DNA of 64,000 nucleotides from NCBI GenBank assembly GCA_014843695.1, contig CM026390.1, positions 9,432,977-9,496,976 on the forward strand, written 5' to 3'. The notes beneath the pieces were generated by a model. The model saw only the letters and a list, made by a program, of their open reading frames with translations, was not told where the DNA came from and made no database searches. Position 1 is the stretch's first letter. Each line of letters starts with the position of its first letter. This document shows, piece by piece, positions 1 through 10,012 of the stretch. Source of the stretch: Archivesica marissinica (lineage: Eukaryota; Mollusca; Bivalvia; Venerida; Vesicomyidae). The position numbers and the translations under genes are program-made.

Positions 1-102
1 TTTATGTCCTGTAACGTTGACATCATGCAACGTTTATGTCCTGTAACATTGACATCATGTAACATATATGTAACGTTTATGTCCTGTAATGTTGATATCA
101 TT
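1..102. repeat. Short tandem repeat, 32/42-bp units, cut by window start
   Basis: About three units share the words TTTATGTCCTGTAAC and TTGACATCAT. The middle unit is longer because TAACATATATG is inserted. The array continues off the left edge, so its full length is unknown. It lies downstream of the ENGASE exon on that exon's strand and is therefore probably intronic. Confidence 0.85.
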
Positions 103-352
103 GTGCGTGGTTAAAGAACATTAAACAAATTTAACTTCGACAAAAGAACATGTATTATTTCTTAATTATAATTTATAACAGCTTTGAAATGATTAATTAA
201 CATAAAATTGATATTTCTAGTCGCAACAAGTACTTCATCCTGGTATAATATTTCATATACCAGTATATACTGATCCTAGTGATTAATGCATTTTGTTAAT
301 ATGTACAGAATCATGCAATACAAACAGCAGTATGCAACGATGAACAACATAC

Positions 353-504
353 TTATTTTTATCATTAAGGGCATTTTGCCAGTCGAGTTCTCCCGTATTG
401 AGCACGCTATCGTACCAGATCACCTGTGAGCCGGGGACAAGCTTGTGCTGTTCCTCCGTCAAATACTTCACAAAACATGTCAGGTTGTCCACAAGAGCCT
501 CATT
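353..504 (-). CDS. ENGASE: ENGASE (cytosolic endo-beta-N-acetylglucosaminidase) internal exon
   Basis: ENGASE is a glycoside hydrolase family 85 enzyme of the cytosol that cleaves the chitobiose core of free N-glycans released from misfolded glycoproteins. The 152-bp exon has an acceptor (TTTACCAG before base 504) and a donor (GTATGT after base 353). It begins at a codon boundary and ends two bases into a codon, giving 50 residues. The segment VPGSQVIWYDSVLNTGELDW followed by NALNDKN matches the family's VPG-x-V-x-WYDSV...G-x-L-x-W-Q-x-LN-x-x-N signature in the (beta/alpha)8 catalytic domain. The catalytic Asn-x-Glu motif lies just upstream in known members, so it must be in an earlier exon. 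That exon was not found and may sit in the N gap at 1,119-2,118. Family assignment comes from recalled motifs, without alignment. An isolated pseudo-exon cannot be excluded, but the frame is intact and both splice sites are good. Confidence 0.82.
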
Positions 505-613
505 CTGGTAAAAGAAAATAATATTTTGATAAACTAATGGGGGTTATGCCGATTGGGGCCCGAAATGGGGGGGGAAATCATTTCATTTACTAAGTTCAAG
601 GACTAATGACAAA

Positions 614-867
614 TCATCCGAGCACAACATATGAACTGGACCCTGATACTGCAAGCATAATTCACATCCGAGCACAACATATGAACTGGACCCTGATACT
701 GCAAGCATAATTCACATCCGAGCACAACATATGAACTGGACCCTGATACTGCAGGCATAATTCACATCCGAGCACAACATATGAACTGGACCCTGATACT
801 GCAGGCATAATTCACATCCGAGCACAACATATGAACTGGACCCTGATACTGCAGGCATAATTCACAT
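614..867. repeat. 50-bp tandem repeat, 5 copies
   Basis: Five nearly identical units carry the words CACATCCGAGCACAACATAT and GAACTGGACCCTGATACTGC. The only clear variation is AAGCATAATT versus AGGCATAATT. The low divergence suggests recent expansion. Confidence 0.95.
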
Positions 868-938
868 CGAGATTGCAGGCATTTCTTAAATCTTCAAAGG
901 GTTACAACTTCCCGTCAGAAATCAACAGAGTGGAACAT

Positions 939-1118
939 GGCGATAACCTGCAGGACTAGGCTTGGATGGCGATAACCTGCAGGACTAGGCTTGGATGGCA
1001 ATAACCTGCAGGACTAGGCTCGGATGGCGATAACCTGCAGGACTAGGCTCGGATGGCGATAACCTGCAGGACTAGGCTCGGATGGCGATAACCTGCAGGA
1101 CTAGGCTCGGATGGCGAT
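939..1118. repeat. 29-bp tandem repeat running into an assembly gap
   Basis: About six units contain the core GCGATAACCTGCAGGACTAG. They vary at GGCTTGG/GGCTCGG and at one base of GGCGAT/GGCAAT. The array stops only because the N run starts, so the true copy number is unknown. Confidence 0.95.
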
Positions 1119-2118
1119 NNNNNNNNNNNNNNNNNNNNNNNNNNNNNNNNNNNNNNNNNNNNNNNNNNNNNNNNNNNNNNNNNNNNNNNNNNNNNNNNNN
1201 NNNNNNNNNNNNNNNNNNNNNNNNNNNNNNNNNNNNNNNNNNNNNNNNNNNNNNNNNNNNNNNNNNNNNNNNNNNNNNNNNNNNNNNNNNNNNNNNNNNN
1301 NNNNNNNNNNNNNNNNNNNNNNNNNNNNNNNNNNNNNNNNNNNNNNNNNNNNNNNNNNNNNNNNNNNNNNNNNNNNNNNNNNNNNNNNNNNNNNNNNNNN
1401 NNNNNNNNNNNNNNNNNNNNNNNNNNNNNNNNNNNNNNNNNNNNNNNNNNNNNNNNNNNNNNNNNNNNNNNNNNNNNNNNNNNNNNNNNNNNNNNNNNNN
1501 NNNNNNNNNNNNNNNNNNNNNNNNNNNNNNNNNNNNNNNNNNNNNNNNNNNNNNNNNNNNNNNNNNNNNNNNNNNNNNNNNNNNNNNNNNNNNNNNNNNN
1601 NNNNNNNNNNNNNNNNNNNNNNNNNNNNNNNNNNNNNNNNNNNNNNNNNNNNNNNNNNNNNNNNNNNNNNNNNNNNNNNNNNNNNNNNNNNNNNNNNNNN
1701 NNNNNNNNNNNNNNNNNNNNNNNNNNNNNNNNNNNNNNNNNNNNNNNNNNNNNNNNNNNNNNNNNNNNNNNNNNNNNNNNNNNNNNNNNNNNNNNNNNNN
1801 NNNNNNNNNNNNNNNNNNNNNNNNNNNNNNNNNNNNNNNNNNNNNNNNNNNNNNNNNNNNNNNNNNNNNNNNNNNNNNNNNNNNNNNNNNNNNNNNNNNN
1901 NNNNNNNNNNNNNNNNNNNNNNNNNNNNNNNNNNNNNNNNNNNNNNNNNNNNNNNNNNNNNNNNNNNNNNNNNNNNNNNNNNNNNNNNNNNNNNNNNNNN
2001 NNNNNNNNNNNNNNNNNNNNNNNNNNNNNNNNNNNNNNNNNNNNNNNNNNNNNNNNNNNNNNNNNNNNNNNNNNNNNNNNNNNNNNNNNNNNNNNNNNNN
2101 NNNNNNNNNNNNNNNNNN
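1119..2118. other. Assembly gap, exactly 1,000 N
   Basis: A run of exactly 1,000 N, the size used as a placeholder for gaps of unknown length. It begins inside the 29-bp array and ends inside a SINE A copy. ENGASE 5' exons could be hidden here. Confidence 0.99.
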
Positions 2119-2308
2119 ATTTTAGATCTTTGGAGGATAGTGGAATGATACAGACAGAGATATATTCCAGAGTCTCCTCGGGTTCTTTTACGTACACGTT
2201 GTAAAGCACCGACACTAGACCTGAAAGACTTAATTTTATTAGGGTCAGATGGGGGATCGAACCTATGATCCCTGGATTACCTGTCCAACGTGGACTACTG
2301 ATCCGTAT
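2119..2308 (-). mobile_element. SINE A copy, 3' end lost in the gap
   Basis: Read on the minus strand, this carries the tRNA-like head (ACGGATCAGTAGTCCACG, then GGGATCATAGGTTCGATCC as box B) and the SINE A body words ACCCTAATAAAATTAAG, GTGTCGGTGCTTTAC and TGATACAGACAGAG on the plus strand. It matches the copies at 38.2 and 39.6 kb. The tail is missing because the N run cuts it. Confidence 0.85.
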
Positions 2309-3676
2309 GTGTACTATTTCATTCTCTGTCTAAACAGTTTTGACATCATAATTAAACACTACCTACCTTAACACCACATACTGTAATTATCCGATTACAT
2401 GGCAAACTACCATGGATGCAACCACAACATAATTTATTCACACATCCCACTTTTGTATTGGAAGGTTTTACGATGGTTTCAAAAGAAAACAAAGTATCTG
2501 ATTTTATGACAGTTAATTTCATTTTTGCAAATATATTCGGACGTCTTAAAGCAGCATTACATCGTAATAAAGGATGTTTTGTGTAAAATATAAATACTAA
2601 TGTGTTTTTAGAAAATCGAAATAGTCGCTCAGAAACAATTAAAATTCCAATAAATACAAAGCGTCGTATACGCGAATTTGTTTATCAACAAACCAAAATG
2701 TAAACACGCACAGCGCGCATGCGTGAAACAGCGGATGTAGAAAAGCACGTTGAACATGACGTATGTCCCATTAATGTCAAACCCCTTGCGAGGACCTAGA
2801 CAACGGTGGTTATGAAATCAACATATCAAGTAATTCAATTAAAACAGACGATGTGGGGCAAATGGGGAGGATTTAGAAAGACAAGACATTGAAATTCACC
2901 AATGCTGTCGCGTATTATCTACTAAACTGCTAAACGCAAGGTTTGTTGCTATGTTTTATTTTGTAAGAATTATTTTAGTTTTGAGCACTAACGATGCATC
3001 TTATAACTACCAGTAGTTATTTAGTCATTGTAGCGCTTAAAATCAACACACTATGGTATATGCCAGTGGACAAACTGGGCATACCTTTTGTCAAACAATC
3101 GTTATAATTTATGGGGCCCCTCACGTGGTATAAAACCAAGACATATTTGAGAGAGAAGACAGTTACTTTATCGCCTATATATGTTCGTACCATAACAAAG
3201 ATTGATACATAATTATTACGAATCATTGTATACATTTCTATTACTGATTCTCATGCATTAAAGGCTATTCGGAAAAATAGCCCCCCCCCCCCCTTGGACG
3301 TTCTTTTGTCGGGGGTGGCGTCACAACCAGTTTGCATTTTGGGTGGGTTTTTTTCTGGCAACACATCTACATGTTACTCCACTTATCATACACCTTTCTA
3401 AAATGGCGAGGGTGGGGGGCAGGGTTGACAACCTGCTTCAACAGGGGGTCTTTGTTTAGGGACAGCTGCAAATTACATAGTTGTACCTTAACACATGGTC
3501 TGCTAGGCATCTGTTGTTCGTTTTGCCAGGAATCTAATTAACACCCATTTCATTTTGTGAGTTTGCATACCCACATGTATGCACTACCCTTTACATGTAA
3601 TTTGAAAGGTTTTAATAATATACCATAATGGTGTGAGTTTGCGCCCCACCAGAACCATAGTGATGATGTATGTAGT
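2309..3676. other. Non-repetitive stretch with a CpG-containing segment
   Basis: No supported exon. Bases about 2,665-2,760 contain several CpGs (TCGTATACGCG, AGCGCGCATGCGTG), unlike the surrounding AT-rich DNA. They could be promoter DNA for the plus-strand gene whose exons follow at 3,866 and 5,040. CGCAAG followed by GTTTGT at about 2,940 could be the donor of an untranslated first exon. TTAAAGCAGCATTACATCG at 2,546-2,564 also occurs inverted at about 8,807-8,827. A poly-C tract lies near 3,282. The promoter reading is inference. Confidence 0.4.
2757..2805 (-). mobile_element. SINE C 3'-end fragment
   Basis: ACGTATGTCCCATTAATGTC and AACCCCTTGCGAGGACCTAG match the 3' part of SINE C at 41.7 kb and 7.8 kb. 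Only about 50 bp remains. Confidence 0.7.
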
Positions 3677-3806
3677 GAAGCCGTTTAAATCAAAACAGCC
3701 TCTTCCTGGTGACAATGTGTTCCATTAAGGGGATGAGGCAGCGAGATCAATTAAACTAATGATGAAATAACTTGTTTCGCAATCAAGCAATTTGAATAAA
3801 CTAGAT
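3677..3806 (+). mobile_element. Degenerate SINE B' fragment with conserved tail
   Basis: The end AACTTGTTTCGCAATCAAGC then ATAAACTAG matches the tail of the SINE B' copies at 8.0 and 33.6 kb. The body (AGCCGTT, CCATTAAGGGGATGAGG) is recognisable but eroded. The head is absent. Confidence 0.6.
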
Positions 3807-3865
3807 AAGATATTCACCCAGCTAAAATTATGAATTGTTATGGGTATGTGTCATTCTTGTTGCAG

Positions 3866-3995
3866 AAATCAAGATCTTAGATCAGAACTGTGTATTATTG
3901 AAGACATGTCAGGCATCAGGGTACTGTCGAGTGTCCACAAGATGAACGAGGACGGAAACACCACAATATTGAATAACAGAGAGATCATTCATAAG
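3866..3995 (+). CDS. Internal exon of an unrecognised protein
   Basis: A 130-bp exon with acceptor TTCTTGTTGCAG and donor AAG|GTAACT. After one leading base it is open for 43 codons. The peptide contains the hydrophilic segment SSVHKMNEDGNTTILNNREI and ends IHK at a codon boundary. It joins in phase to the exon at 5,040. An internal Met (IEDMSG) could be a start if the upstream part is 5' UTR, giving a 42-residue microprotein over the two exons. If not, these are the last 55 residues of a longer protein whose earlier exons were not seen. I do not recognise the family. The exon call rests on splice borders, phase match and an intact frame. A spliced non-coding RNA remains possible. Confidence 0.5.
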
Positions 3996-5039
3996 GTAAC
4001 TTCATTAATACATTGAATCTACACTAAAGCAGCTGTGTCGCATATTAATTATTTTATTTTAATAGACCAGATTCTCACACCTTATTTAATTTATTATTAT
4101 TATATAAACAGGTATAAATTTATAATGCCTGAATGACCATGTAATAGTTTATTCTATTGACTGTATACCGATACTTTGGACACTATATAACCCTCCTCAA
4201 AGGGTCGTGAATATGCCACCACCTAAAGAAATGTTCATATTACTTGGAGAATGTAATTTGTTTTTTCCATCAATCAATAATTAACCATGTAATAGGAATG
4301 TGTGCTAATGTTTATAGCTACGTCTGTCTGGGGACAGGGTATCTCAAAAATATGTTGATAGACTTTGTGGATGTTTGCTGGTGTACGATTGTGTGTGAAT
4401 TCGGTCAAATGTCTGTGTGATCAGCGACGGATCCACTCCAATTGATTTCTATAGTAGGAAACCTTGTATGAACTGTCAAATAAACAATACCATGCGTTTG
4501 ACCTTTCAATGTCGAATCGGGGTCATGCTAATCTTTTGTCAAATACCACCAATCCAAGTGCTATTCCCTAGTTTTATAGATCTATATTTTATGGTCATTC
4601 TGAAATTTGTATATTACCGACAGCATAACAGCTTATGTATACAGGTGCCCTCTGAGCAGTATTGTATGTATCTGGTAAAACCACCAACCTGATATAATTG
4701 GACACCACCAGTGGAACTGAACCTATAGAGTTGAGAAGCAGGTGACCGACTACTTTAGATACTCATCTATGGAGATATAGTGGGTGTTGCAGACAGATAG
4801 TGGATGTAGCATTCTGTCAATAGCTTCATATAAACTTCCCAGTTAAAATGGGATCATTGTGTAAAACTAGGCCAGCTTACAATACTGAATTGTGTGATAA
4901 CTCATTTACACAACATTTGCTTCGTACAAAGCCAGATCAGTAGTTTGACGATAATTTTAACCATTGTCTGGTTTGTCAGGGTAAACTGGTTCTAGTTTGG
5001 TTTAGTACCAGTATTATTGATATTGTATTTTATTTACAG
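3996..5039 (+). other. Intron between the two plus-strand exons
   Basis: AT-rich, without tandem arrays or recognised elements. It ends in a good acceptor (TTGTATTTTATTTACAG). The 91-codon open frame inside it at 4,417-4,692 shows no family resemblance and ends without splice logic, so it is not called. Confidence 0.45.
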
Positions 5040-5078
5040 GCTATGAAGAATATAGCAACAACTGGACACATGCTGTGA
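5040..5078 (+). CDS. Terminal coding exon of the unrecognised protein
   Basis: After the acceptor TTTATTTACAG the frame continues in phase 0 from the exon at 3,866-3,995. It encodes AMKNIATTGHML and then TGA. The joined C-terminus is ...NNREIIHK-AMKNIATTGHML. No clear polyadenylation signal was found in the next few hundred bases, so the 3' end is undefined. Confidence depends on the upstream exon being real. Confidence 0.45.
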   Translation, partial: AMKNIATTGHML

Positions 5079-5340
5079 AAGAACCGAAGTAGTATGGATA
5101 TATATGCGATAATGCCAATCATATCCAGACACTATGCAGTGAAGAAAAACGGACAGAACAAACTGTGCCGCCTCAACATGATTCGAGGATTACTGACTGT
5201 AACTTATCTCCCCCTCAAACTAAAACTTTATTTGAAACAAAGAAATGAAAGAGAACAATTGTCATTTAATGCATTTTTATTCCAGATGATTAAACAGCAA
5301 TTCATTTCATTAAGATCCATAATATCAAATTTATTTGGTT

Positions 5341-5404
5341 ATTAGTTTGTTCCATTGCGTCCCAACATTTCCATGTATATTCCATTGCGTCCCAACATTT
5401 CCAT
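5341..5404. repeat. Two-copy direct repeat of about 30 bp
   Basis: TTCCATTGCGTCCCAACATT followed by TCCATGTA occurs twice in tandem. It is a nascent duplication rather than an array. Confidence 0.85.
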
Positions 5405-5631
5405 GTAGTACCGAAGACACTGTCAGAACCTGTCCGTCTAGGACCAACCGTTCAATCTGAAACGAGAGTAAATTATCATAAAAGTCTGAATGTATTAGTG
5501 ACATTTGAGGTTAGTAATATCTAGGATGCAAGTTAATTTAAACAAGAGCACCATGAACTTTTGAAGGCCTCAGTGTGCTCACCAGAGTTCAAAGGGTTAT
5601 ACAAAAACAGTATCTGGAACGTTTGCATATT

Positions 5632-5725
5632 CTCCGTGGCCTAGTGGTTAAGGCGTCCGTCCACATATGTAGCGGGAGGTCGAAAATTCGAACCTCGCCA
5701 GAAATGGCTGGCCCTTTCAATACAT
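5632..5725 (+). mobile_element. SINE D copy (tRNA-like head only)
   Basis: TCCGTGGCCTAGTGGTTAAG resembles a polymerase III A box, and GGTCGAAAATTCGAACCTC resembles a B box. The same head is found inverted at 56.7 kb. The sequence after the head is unlike the second copy. It lacks a consistent acceptor stem, so it is a SINE head and not a tRNA gene. Confidence 0.65.
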
Positions 5726-5984
5726 TAAAATAAACAATACTTTACACTATTTTTATTCTATTTAATGCTAGTTTAACAGGTCGCCCAATGAATGCTTATA
5801 GTTGCAACACAGCTAGTATACATATCCACTAGCCACATTATCTGAGAATTATGGTTTCTGATATTAAAGATGATTTTTAAAATGTTGAAGTTTCGTCAAT
5901 TAACATTATGACATAAGGGAAGGGGGGATGAGGTATATCAATGATGTCCGATGTCACCTGTAACAACTGTGTGAGGTTAAGTTT
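5726..5984. other. AT-rich spacer, nothing recognised
   Basis: Unique AT-rich DNA between a SINE D head and a SINE B copy. No exon, array or element end was found. Confidence 0.5.
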
Positions 5985-6222
5985 AAACTTTATCTATTTA
6001 ACAATGACTGGGAAACAAGCTGTAACATCTTATATTAATCACGCGGATGACAGAGTATTTGTGGTCATTCATGTCGGAGGAACCCGGAGTACCCGGAGAA
6101 AACCCACCTATCTGATCTGGTGACAACCGTACCATCTCACATACTTGTGTGAGGATGATCGAACTCGGGTTGCATTTGTGAGAAGCGAGCATCGGACAGC
6201 CACAACCAGGAGGTTGATCAGA
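5985..6222 (-). mobile_element. SINE B copy, moderately diverged
   Basis: On the minus strand it carries a B-box-like GAGTTCGATC, the body words AGATGGTACGGTTGTCACC and GGTTTTCTCCGGGTACTCCG, and the tail GATTAATATAAGATGTTAC then GCTTGTTTCCCAGTC. Tail substitutions show that it is older than the copy at 19.3 kb. Confidence 0.8.
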
Positions 6223-6235
6223 ATCAACTTCAATT

Positions 6236-6484
6236 ATGTAGCGGTCCAGTGGTTAACACGCAGGTTAAACTCACCACTATACCATACTAAAATGACTCAC
6301 ATCATAGTCTTTCGGATAAGACTCTAAACCGTGCATGTAAACGAGGCAGAGGACACAATGGAATGCATATCTGTATGTATCATTGCACAATCCACTAAAA
6401 TCACTAATCTCTTCAAGAGGTGTAGCTCACATGGACAAAAGGTAGCGACGTTAAATATCCGTAAAACACACACACACACACACA
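6236..6484 (+). mobile_element. SINE A copy, diverged, with CA-repeat tail
   Basis: It contains GTCCAGTGGTTAACACGCAG (head), GTCTTTCGGATAAGACTCTA, CACTAATCTCTTCAAGAGG and the tail GTAGCGACGTTAAATATCCG, ending in a (CA)n run of about 20 bp. It lies immediately downstream, on the gene's strand, of the putative terminal exon at 6,642-6,719. Confidence 0.8.
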
Positions 6485-6641
6485 ATCAACTTCCATTTGT
6501 AACACTTTAGGTGATGCAAATATCATCCAAACATTTATGACTTGCACTGGCACAGTCATATTTGACTGATACTCTATATATGACTGGAATATATTCTTAT
6601 GTTGCGCATTGAAATGCAGGGCAGACATCCACACTATTTGT

Positions 6642-6719
6642 TCAAGTCTGCCCAACTTCTCGTTGCAATGTCCACACCAGATTCTGCAACTTCTCAACAC
6701 CCATGTGCTCAATGACAAT
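6642..6719 (-). CDS. Possible terminal exon of the coiled-coil protein gene
   Basis: After the acceptor GCATTTACAG the minus strand reads IVIEHMGVEKLQNLVWTLQR then EVGQT and TGA, in phase 0. All four upstream exons of the coiled-coil gene are also phase 0, so the join is permitted. The distance to the previous exon at 14,734 is about 8 kb. No polyadenylation signal is visible between the stop and the SINE A at 6,484. A second frame stays open for longer over the same bases but has no supporting borders. Weak call. Confidence 0.3.
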   Translation of the reverse strand: MVIEHMGVEKLQNLVWTLQREVGQT

Positions 6720-7137
6720 CTGTAAATGCAATGAATTTTCTATGAGGTACATATATAAACAGCCAGAATCCCATTAAGAAAAAAATACAGTATCTTATTA
6801 AAACATTTTAAACAAATACACCCTTCTCTTTTTTCCAATGTGACTTCATTGTGATGGTGTGTCAGTCACTGTATGTGTGACGTGGCCCTGTGTGACATCC
6901 ATGATTCAGTGATGAACACTTTATATACCATTGACACGCATCCGTATGAGCAAATGTACCTCTAAAAGGACTACCACTCGCGCACAATACTGTATGGCCA
7001 TGTATGTCTGCACAGCAAACATCATCAAAGGTATTGCAAAAACAACAAAAATCTATGTTGCTACTGATGTTTTGATGGCTTAGATTTCAAGATATGTTAG
7101 TTATAAGACATAAAGCTGGAATGTGTATTTAATTGTG
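6720..7137. other. Spacer, nothing recognised
   Basis: AT-rich DNA with no exon, element or array, lying in the proposed intron upstream of the putative terminal exon. Confidence 0.5.
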
Positions 7138-7335
7138 TGACACCCATGGTAGAACGCCAGATTTGGAATAGAATGCCTGAAGGGTACCAGGTTCGATACT
7201 CGGTCACGGAACAAATGTAGTGTCATTTAGCAAGGCTCCTCATACACAGTGCTTAGTACTATCAAGCTTGCCCAGGAAAACATGTCTAGGTCACGCAAGG
7301 TTTTTCTTCAACATAAATGGAACATTCATAATTAC
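7138..7335 (+). mobile_element. SINE C copy, degraded head
   Basis: GATTTGGAATAGAATGCC, GGTTCGATACTCGGTCACGG (B box), TGTAGTGTCATTTAGCAAGG and CCCAGGAAAACATGTCTAGG match SINE C at 41.7 kb. The A-box end is eroded. Confidence 0.75.
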
Positions 7336-7834
7336 CTCTTCCTATACTTCTACTCCTAGAACTTCCTCTGTGCCACCCCTACCACAACCCCTCTGAACTT
7401 TTACATCCCTGCCAGGCTATTCTCCATCTTTTCACTATAATGGCTGTGAAAAGTAAATAATACATGTTCATTATTATATACGGTTGCAACAATAGACGAC
7501 ATGTAATATATGTATATACGAAGTATTGTACAATTTGCATGTAGTTGCATTTAGAATGAGTGGCAGAAAATCATCATTGATTGCCACTGAATTACATTTA
7601 TTGCAATTCTGTTCTTTCTAATTCTTCCTTTACCATTTAAGCATTCACATTTGTACATTTTTATAGACTACGTCGTATATATTCAATGTAGCAAACAGTT
7701 CTCGCTTGTGCCAGCTCTGGTCAACTCGGTACCGGGCAACAAACAGTTCTCGCCTGTGGTCGCCTCAGTAATATTATAGTGGTAATCCACGTATGAATCC
7801 CGGGCAAGTGCGACATTTTCCAAAACAAACAAAT
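7336..7834. other. Spacer with a short imperfect duplication
   Basis: Mostly unique. At 7,694-7,760 the words AACAGTTCTCGC and TGTG...TC(A/G) occur twice about 55 bp apart. The second copy is followed by a B-box-like GAATCCCGGGC. Possibly another eroded tRNA-like element. Confidence 0.35.
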
Positions 7835-8005
7835 TGGTATGTATGTATGTTCCATTAATGTCGAACCCCTTGTGGGCCTATTATGTTGTCCTGGGCAGGC
7901 TTAGCCGACTTAGGCGGTTAAACAGTACTAAGCCATGTGTGTAAGGTGCCTTGCTCAATGACACCTGGGACCGTTCAATTCCAAATGCGATGCTGGACCA
8001 CGGAC
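7835..8005 (-). mobile_element. SINE C copy, inverted
   Basis: On the plus strand it starts GTATGTATGTATGTTCC, continues GTCCTGGGCAGGCTTAGCCG and AGGTGCCTTGCTCAATGACA, and ends in the head (CTGGACCACGGACG). A block between TGACAC and CTGGGACCG, present at 41.8 kb, is deleted here. It joins SINE B' head-to-head at about 8,005. Confidence 0.8.
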
Positions 8006-8190
8006 GAAAGGTCCGGAGTTCAAGCCCCGCTGGAGCCGTTACGATTATGCCCATTTAAATTCCACGTTGCCTATTCTCTCCCTCGTGGCGATGGATTCCA
8101 TCAGGAGACAATGCGGTCTCGAGAGTGATTAATATAAGTTTAAGAACTTGTTTCGCAATAGAGCTAAAATAAATTTTTATAAACTAAATA
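8006..8190 (+). mobile_element. SINE B' copy, head replaced by SINE C
   Basis: GGTCCGGAGTTCAAGCCCCG, CTGGAGCCGTTACGATTATG, GATGGATTCCATCAGGAGAC and the tail AACTTGTTTCGCAATAGAGC are shared with the copy at 33.6 kb. The first 35 bp or so of the head are missing. Confidence 0.8.
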
Positions 8191-9389
8191 CATGAAATGC
8201 ACTTTAGCCACAATAAAAAACAGGATATGTAAGCAAATCCTCCGCCCCCACGAAGCTATTAATTAATAAAGATTATCCAGATACTTGATGCTCAAATTCT
8301 GCAAAACAATCGTATTTTCTTTATAATGATTTATGAAAATTATGTTAAAAATATCCCATGTGCGCCCCTGTGCCCCAATGACAACTTCTGAAGTGGTTTC
8401 ACATTAATTTAATACTTATTCGGCATATGAAACATTTTGCACGGTTTCCAATTAAAACCCAATCACATTTACATCATTTGAGATACATTGTAATAATAAT
8501 TGAGGCCGTTTCAACTTACTTTAATCGTTCATACTTCAATCTTGCTGGAATATTGACGGCAAAATTCCACGTTTTGTCATCATTGCCGAAGGTGGACGAT
8601 TCATCCCGAATGTACATCCGGTTCCGATTGTAAACAAATGCGCGTGACCTGGTCGACTCGGAAAGTCTTACTTTCGGTTTTGAGTTTGTTTTATTGCCAA
8701 AAAACACTGTTTACTAATTGAACATAATTATACAAATTATAATATAAGAATGCGTTGCAGCATTACCATACGTAAAATTTGAATTTTTCAAATATATTTT
8801 ATGCCATACGATGTAATGCTGCTTTAAAGTAAAGTAATAAAACCGTTGGAATATTACAATAGTGTACAGGTATGGCAATATATCATATAATGGCTAACAA
8901 GTATATAATCATATTGTTTGATTATTCAGCACAAATTCAAAAAGATTAAATGCATATTTACACACAACATGTTGATTCAAAGAAATAAATATTGTTTAAA
9001 CTAACAGTATCTATACCCAACCGGGTCAAAATATGGAAATTACAAATCGACCGTTCCTCACCACGACAATGCCGCTTACCAATAATAACTCTAAATATCT
9101 ATAATGTAATATTGCGACGAACCTGACTTACCTGTAATGCGAATATTGTATTGATTTATAAGCGTTATTACGTTACTTTGAAACAACAGTAGTGATCAGT
9201 CTGCAATGATGAATCGGTTGATAAACAAATTGCACATCACTACTATAAACAGGGACAGGAAACCAACTCACGCCCATTCACAATATTCAACAATGCTCGT
9301 GGGATTCCAACGGACAAAGGTGAGAAGCAAACTATTTGAAGTAAACAACGACAACCATTTATTTATGGAAATCTAATGTCATGTTAAGA
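8191..9389. other. Mostly unique spacer with one MITE-end word
   Basis: No exon supported. The segment 8,807-8,827 is the inverted copy of the word at 2,546 (TTAAAGCAGCATTACATCG). Its partner end was not found nearby. Bases 8,570-8,660 hold several CpGs without a recognisable promoter. Confidence 0.4.
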
Positions 9390-9575
9390 ATGAGTTTTTT
9401 TGTTTGTTTTTGGGCTTTAAAGTCGTATAAACAGCTTAGTCCAAGCTATTATTGGTTGAGGCAAACACCGGGTGCCCCATCGAACAATGTATCAGACACA
9501 GACCCGGGTAGAACCACCGATGTTCTACAAGCCATTTGGATAGTTTCCTCACATGAAAGTGTTAATAATTACAGT
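9390..9575 (-). mobile_element. SINE E copy
   Basis: GCTATTATTGGTTGAGGCAA, CCGGGTGCCCC, CCGGGTAGAACCACCGATG and GATAGTTTCCTCACATGAAA (plus strand) match the SINE E copies at 22.3 and 32.1 kb. The T-rich left end (TTTTTTTGTTTGTTTTTGGG) is the poly-A side of a minus-strand insertion. The head is eroded. Confidence 0.75.
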
Positions 9576-9756
9576 TATGCAACATGGCAGGTTGTAAACA
9601 GATCAATCAATATACATGTATTACAACATTACCTGTATCAAGGTTGGTTCCCCATTGAAGGTCGTAAGATGGATACCAGGACGGAAACCAGGCATGAGGC
9701 AATATTGGTCAATATCTCTATTAGCCTTTACAATGCCCTTATACACCTGAAATAAA

Positions 9757-10012
9757 CAGTACATCTTATACACCATAAACAGTACATATAATACACCATA
9801 AACAGTACATCTTATACACCATAAACAGTACATATAATACACCATAAACAGTACATATAATACACCATAAACAGTACATATAATACACCATAAACAGTAC
9901 ATATAATACACCATAAACAGTACATATAATACACCATAAACAGTACATCTAATACACCATAAACAGTACATATAATACACCATAAACAGTGCATCTAATA
10001 CACCATAAACAG
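9757..10012. repeat. 23-bp minisatellite, left part
   Basis: About eleven units of core ACACCATAAACAGTACAT plus ATAAT. Variants are ATCTTAT and GCATCTAAT. The array is split by the hAT-type element at 10,013-11,053 and resumes at 11,054. Confidence 0.95.

Noticed and set aside
4417..4692. 91-codon protein in the intron of the plus-strand gene
   Set aside because: No family resemblance, no splice context, and composition like the surrounding AT-rich DNA.
5632..5710. tRNA gene at the SINE D head
   Set aside because: The same head recurs inverted at 56.7 kb with a SINE body, and the cloverleaf cannot be completed.
2546..8827. One 6.3-kb transposon bounded by TTAAAGCAGCATTACATCG ends
   Set aside because: The inverted 20-bp words match, but the interval holds two exons and many independent SINEs. 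Two separate element ends are more likely.
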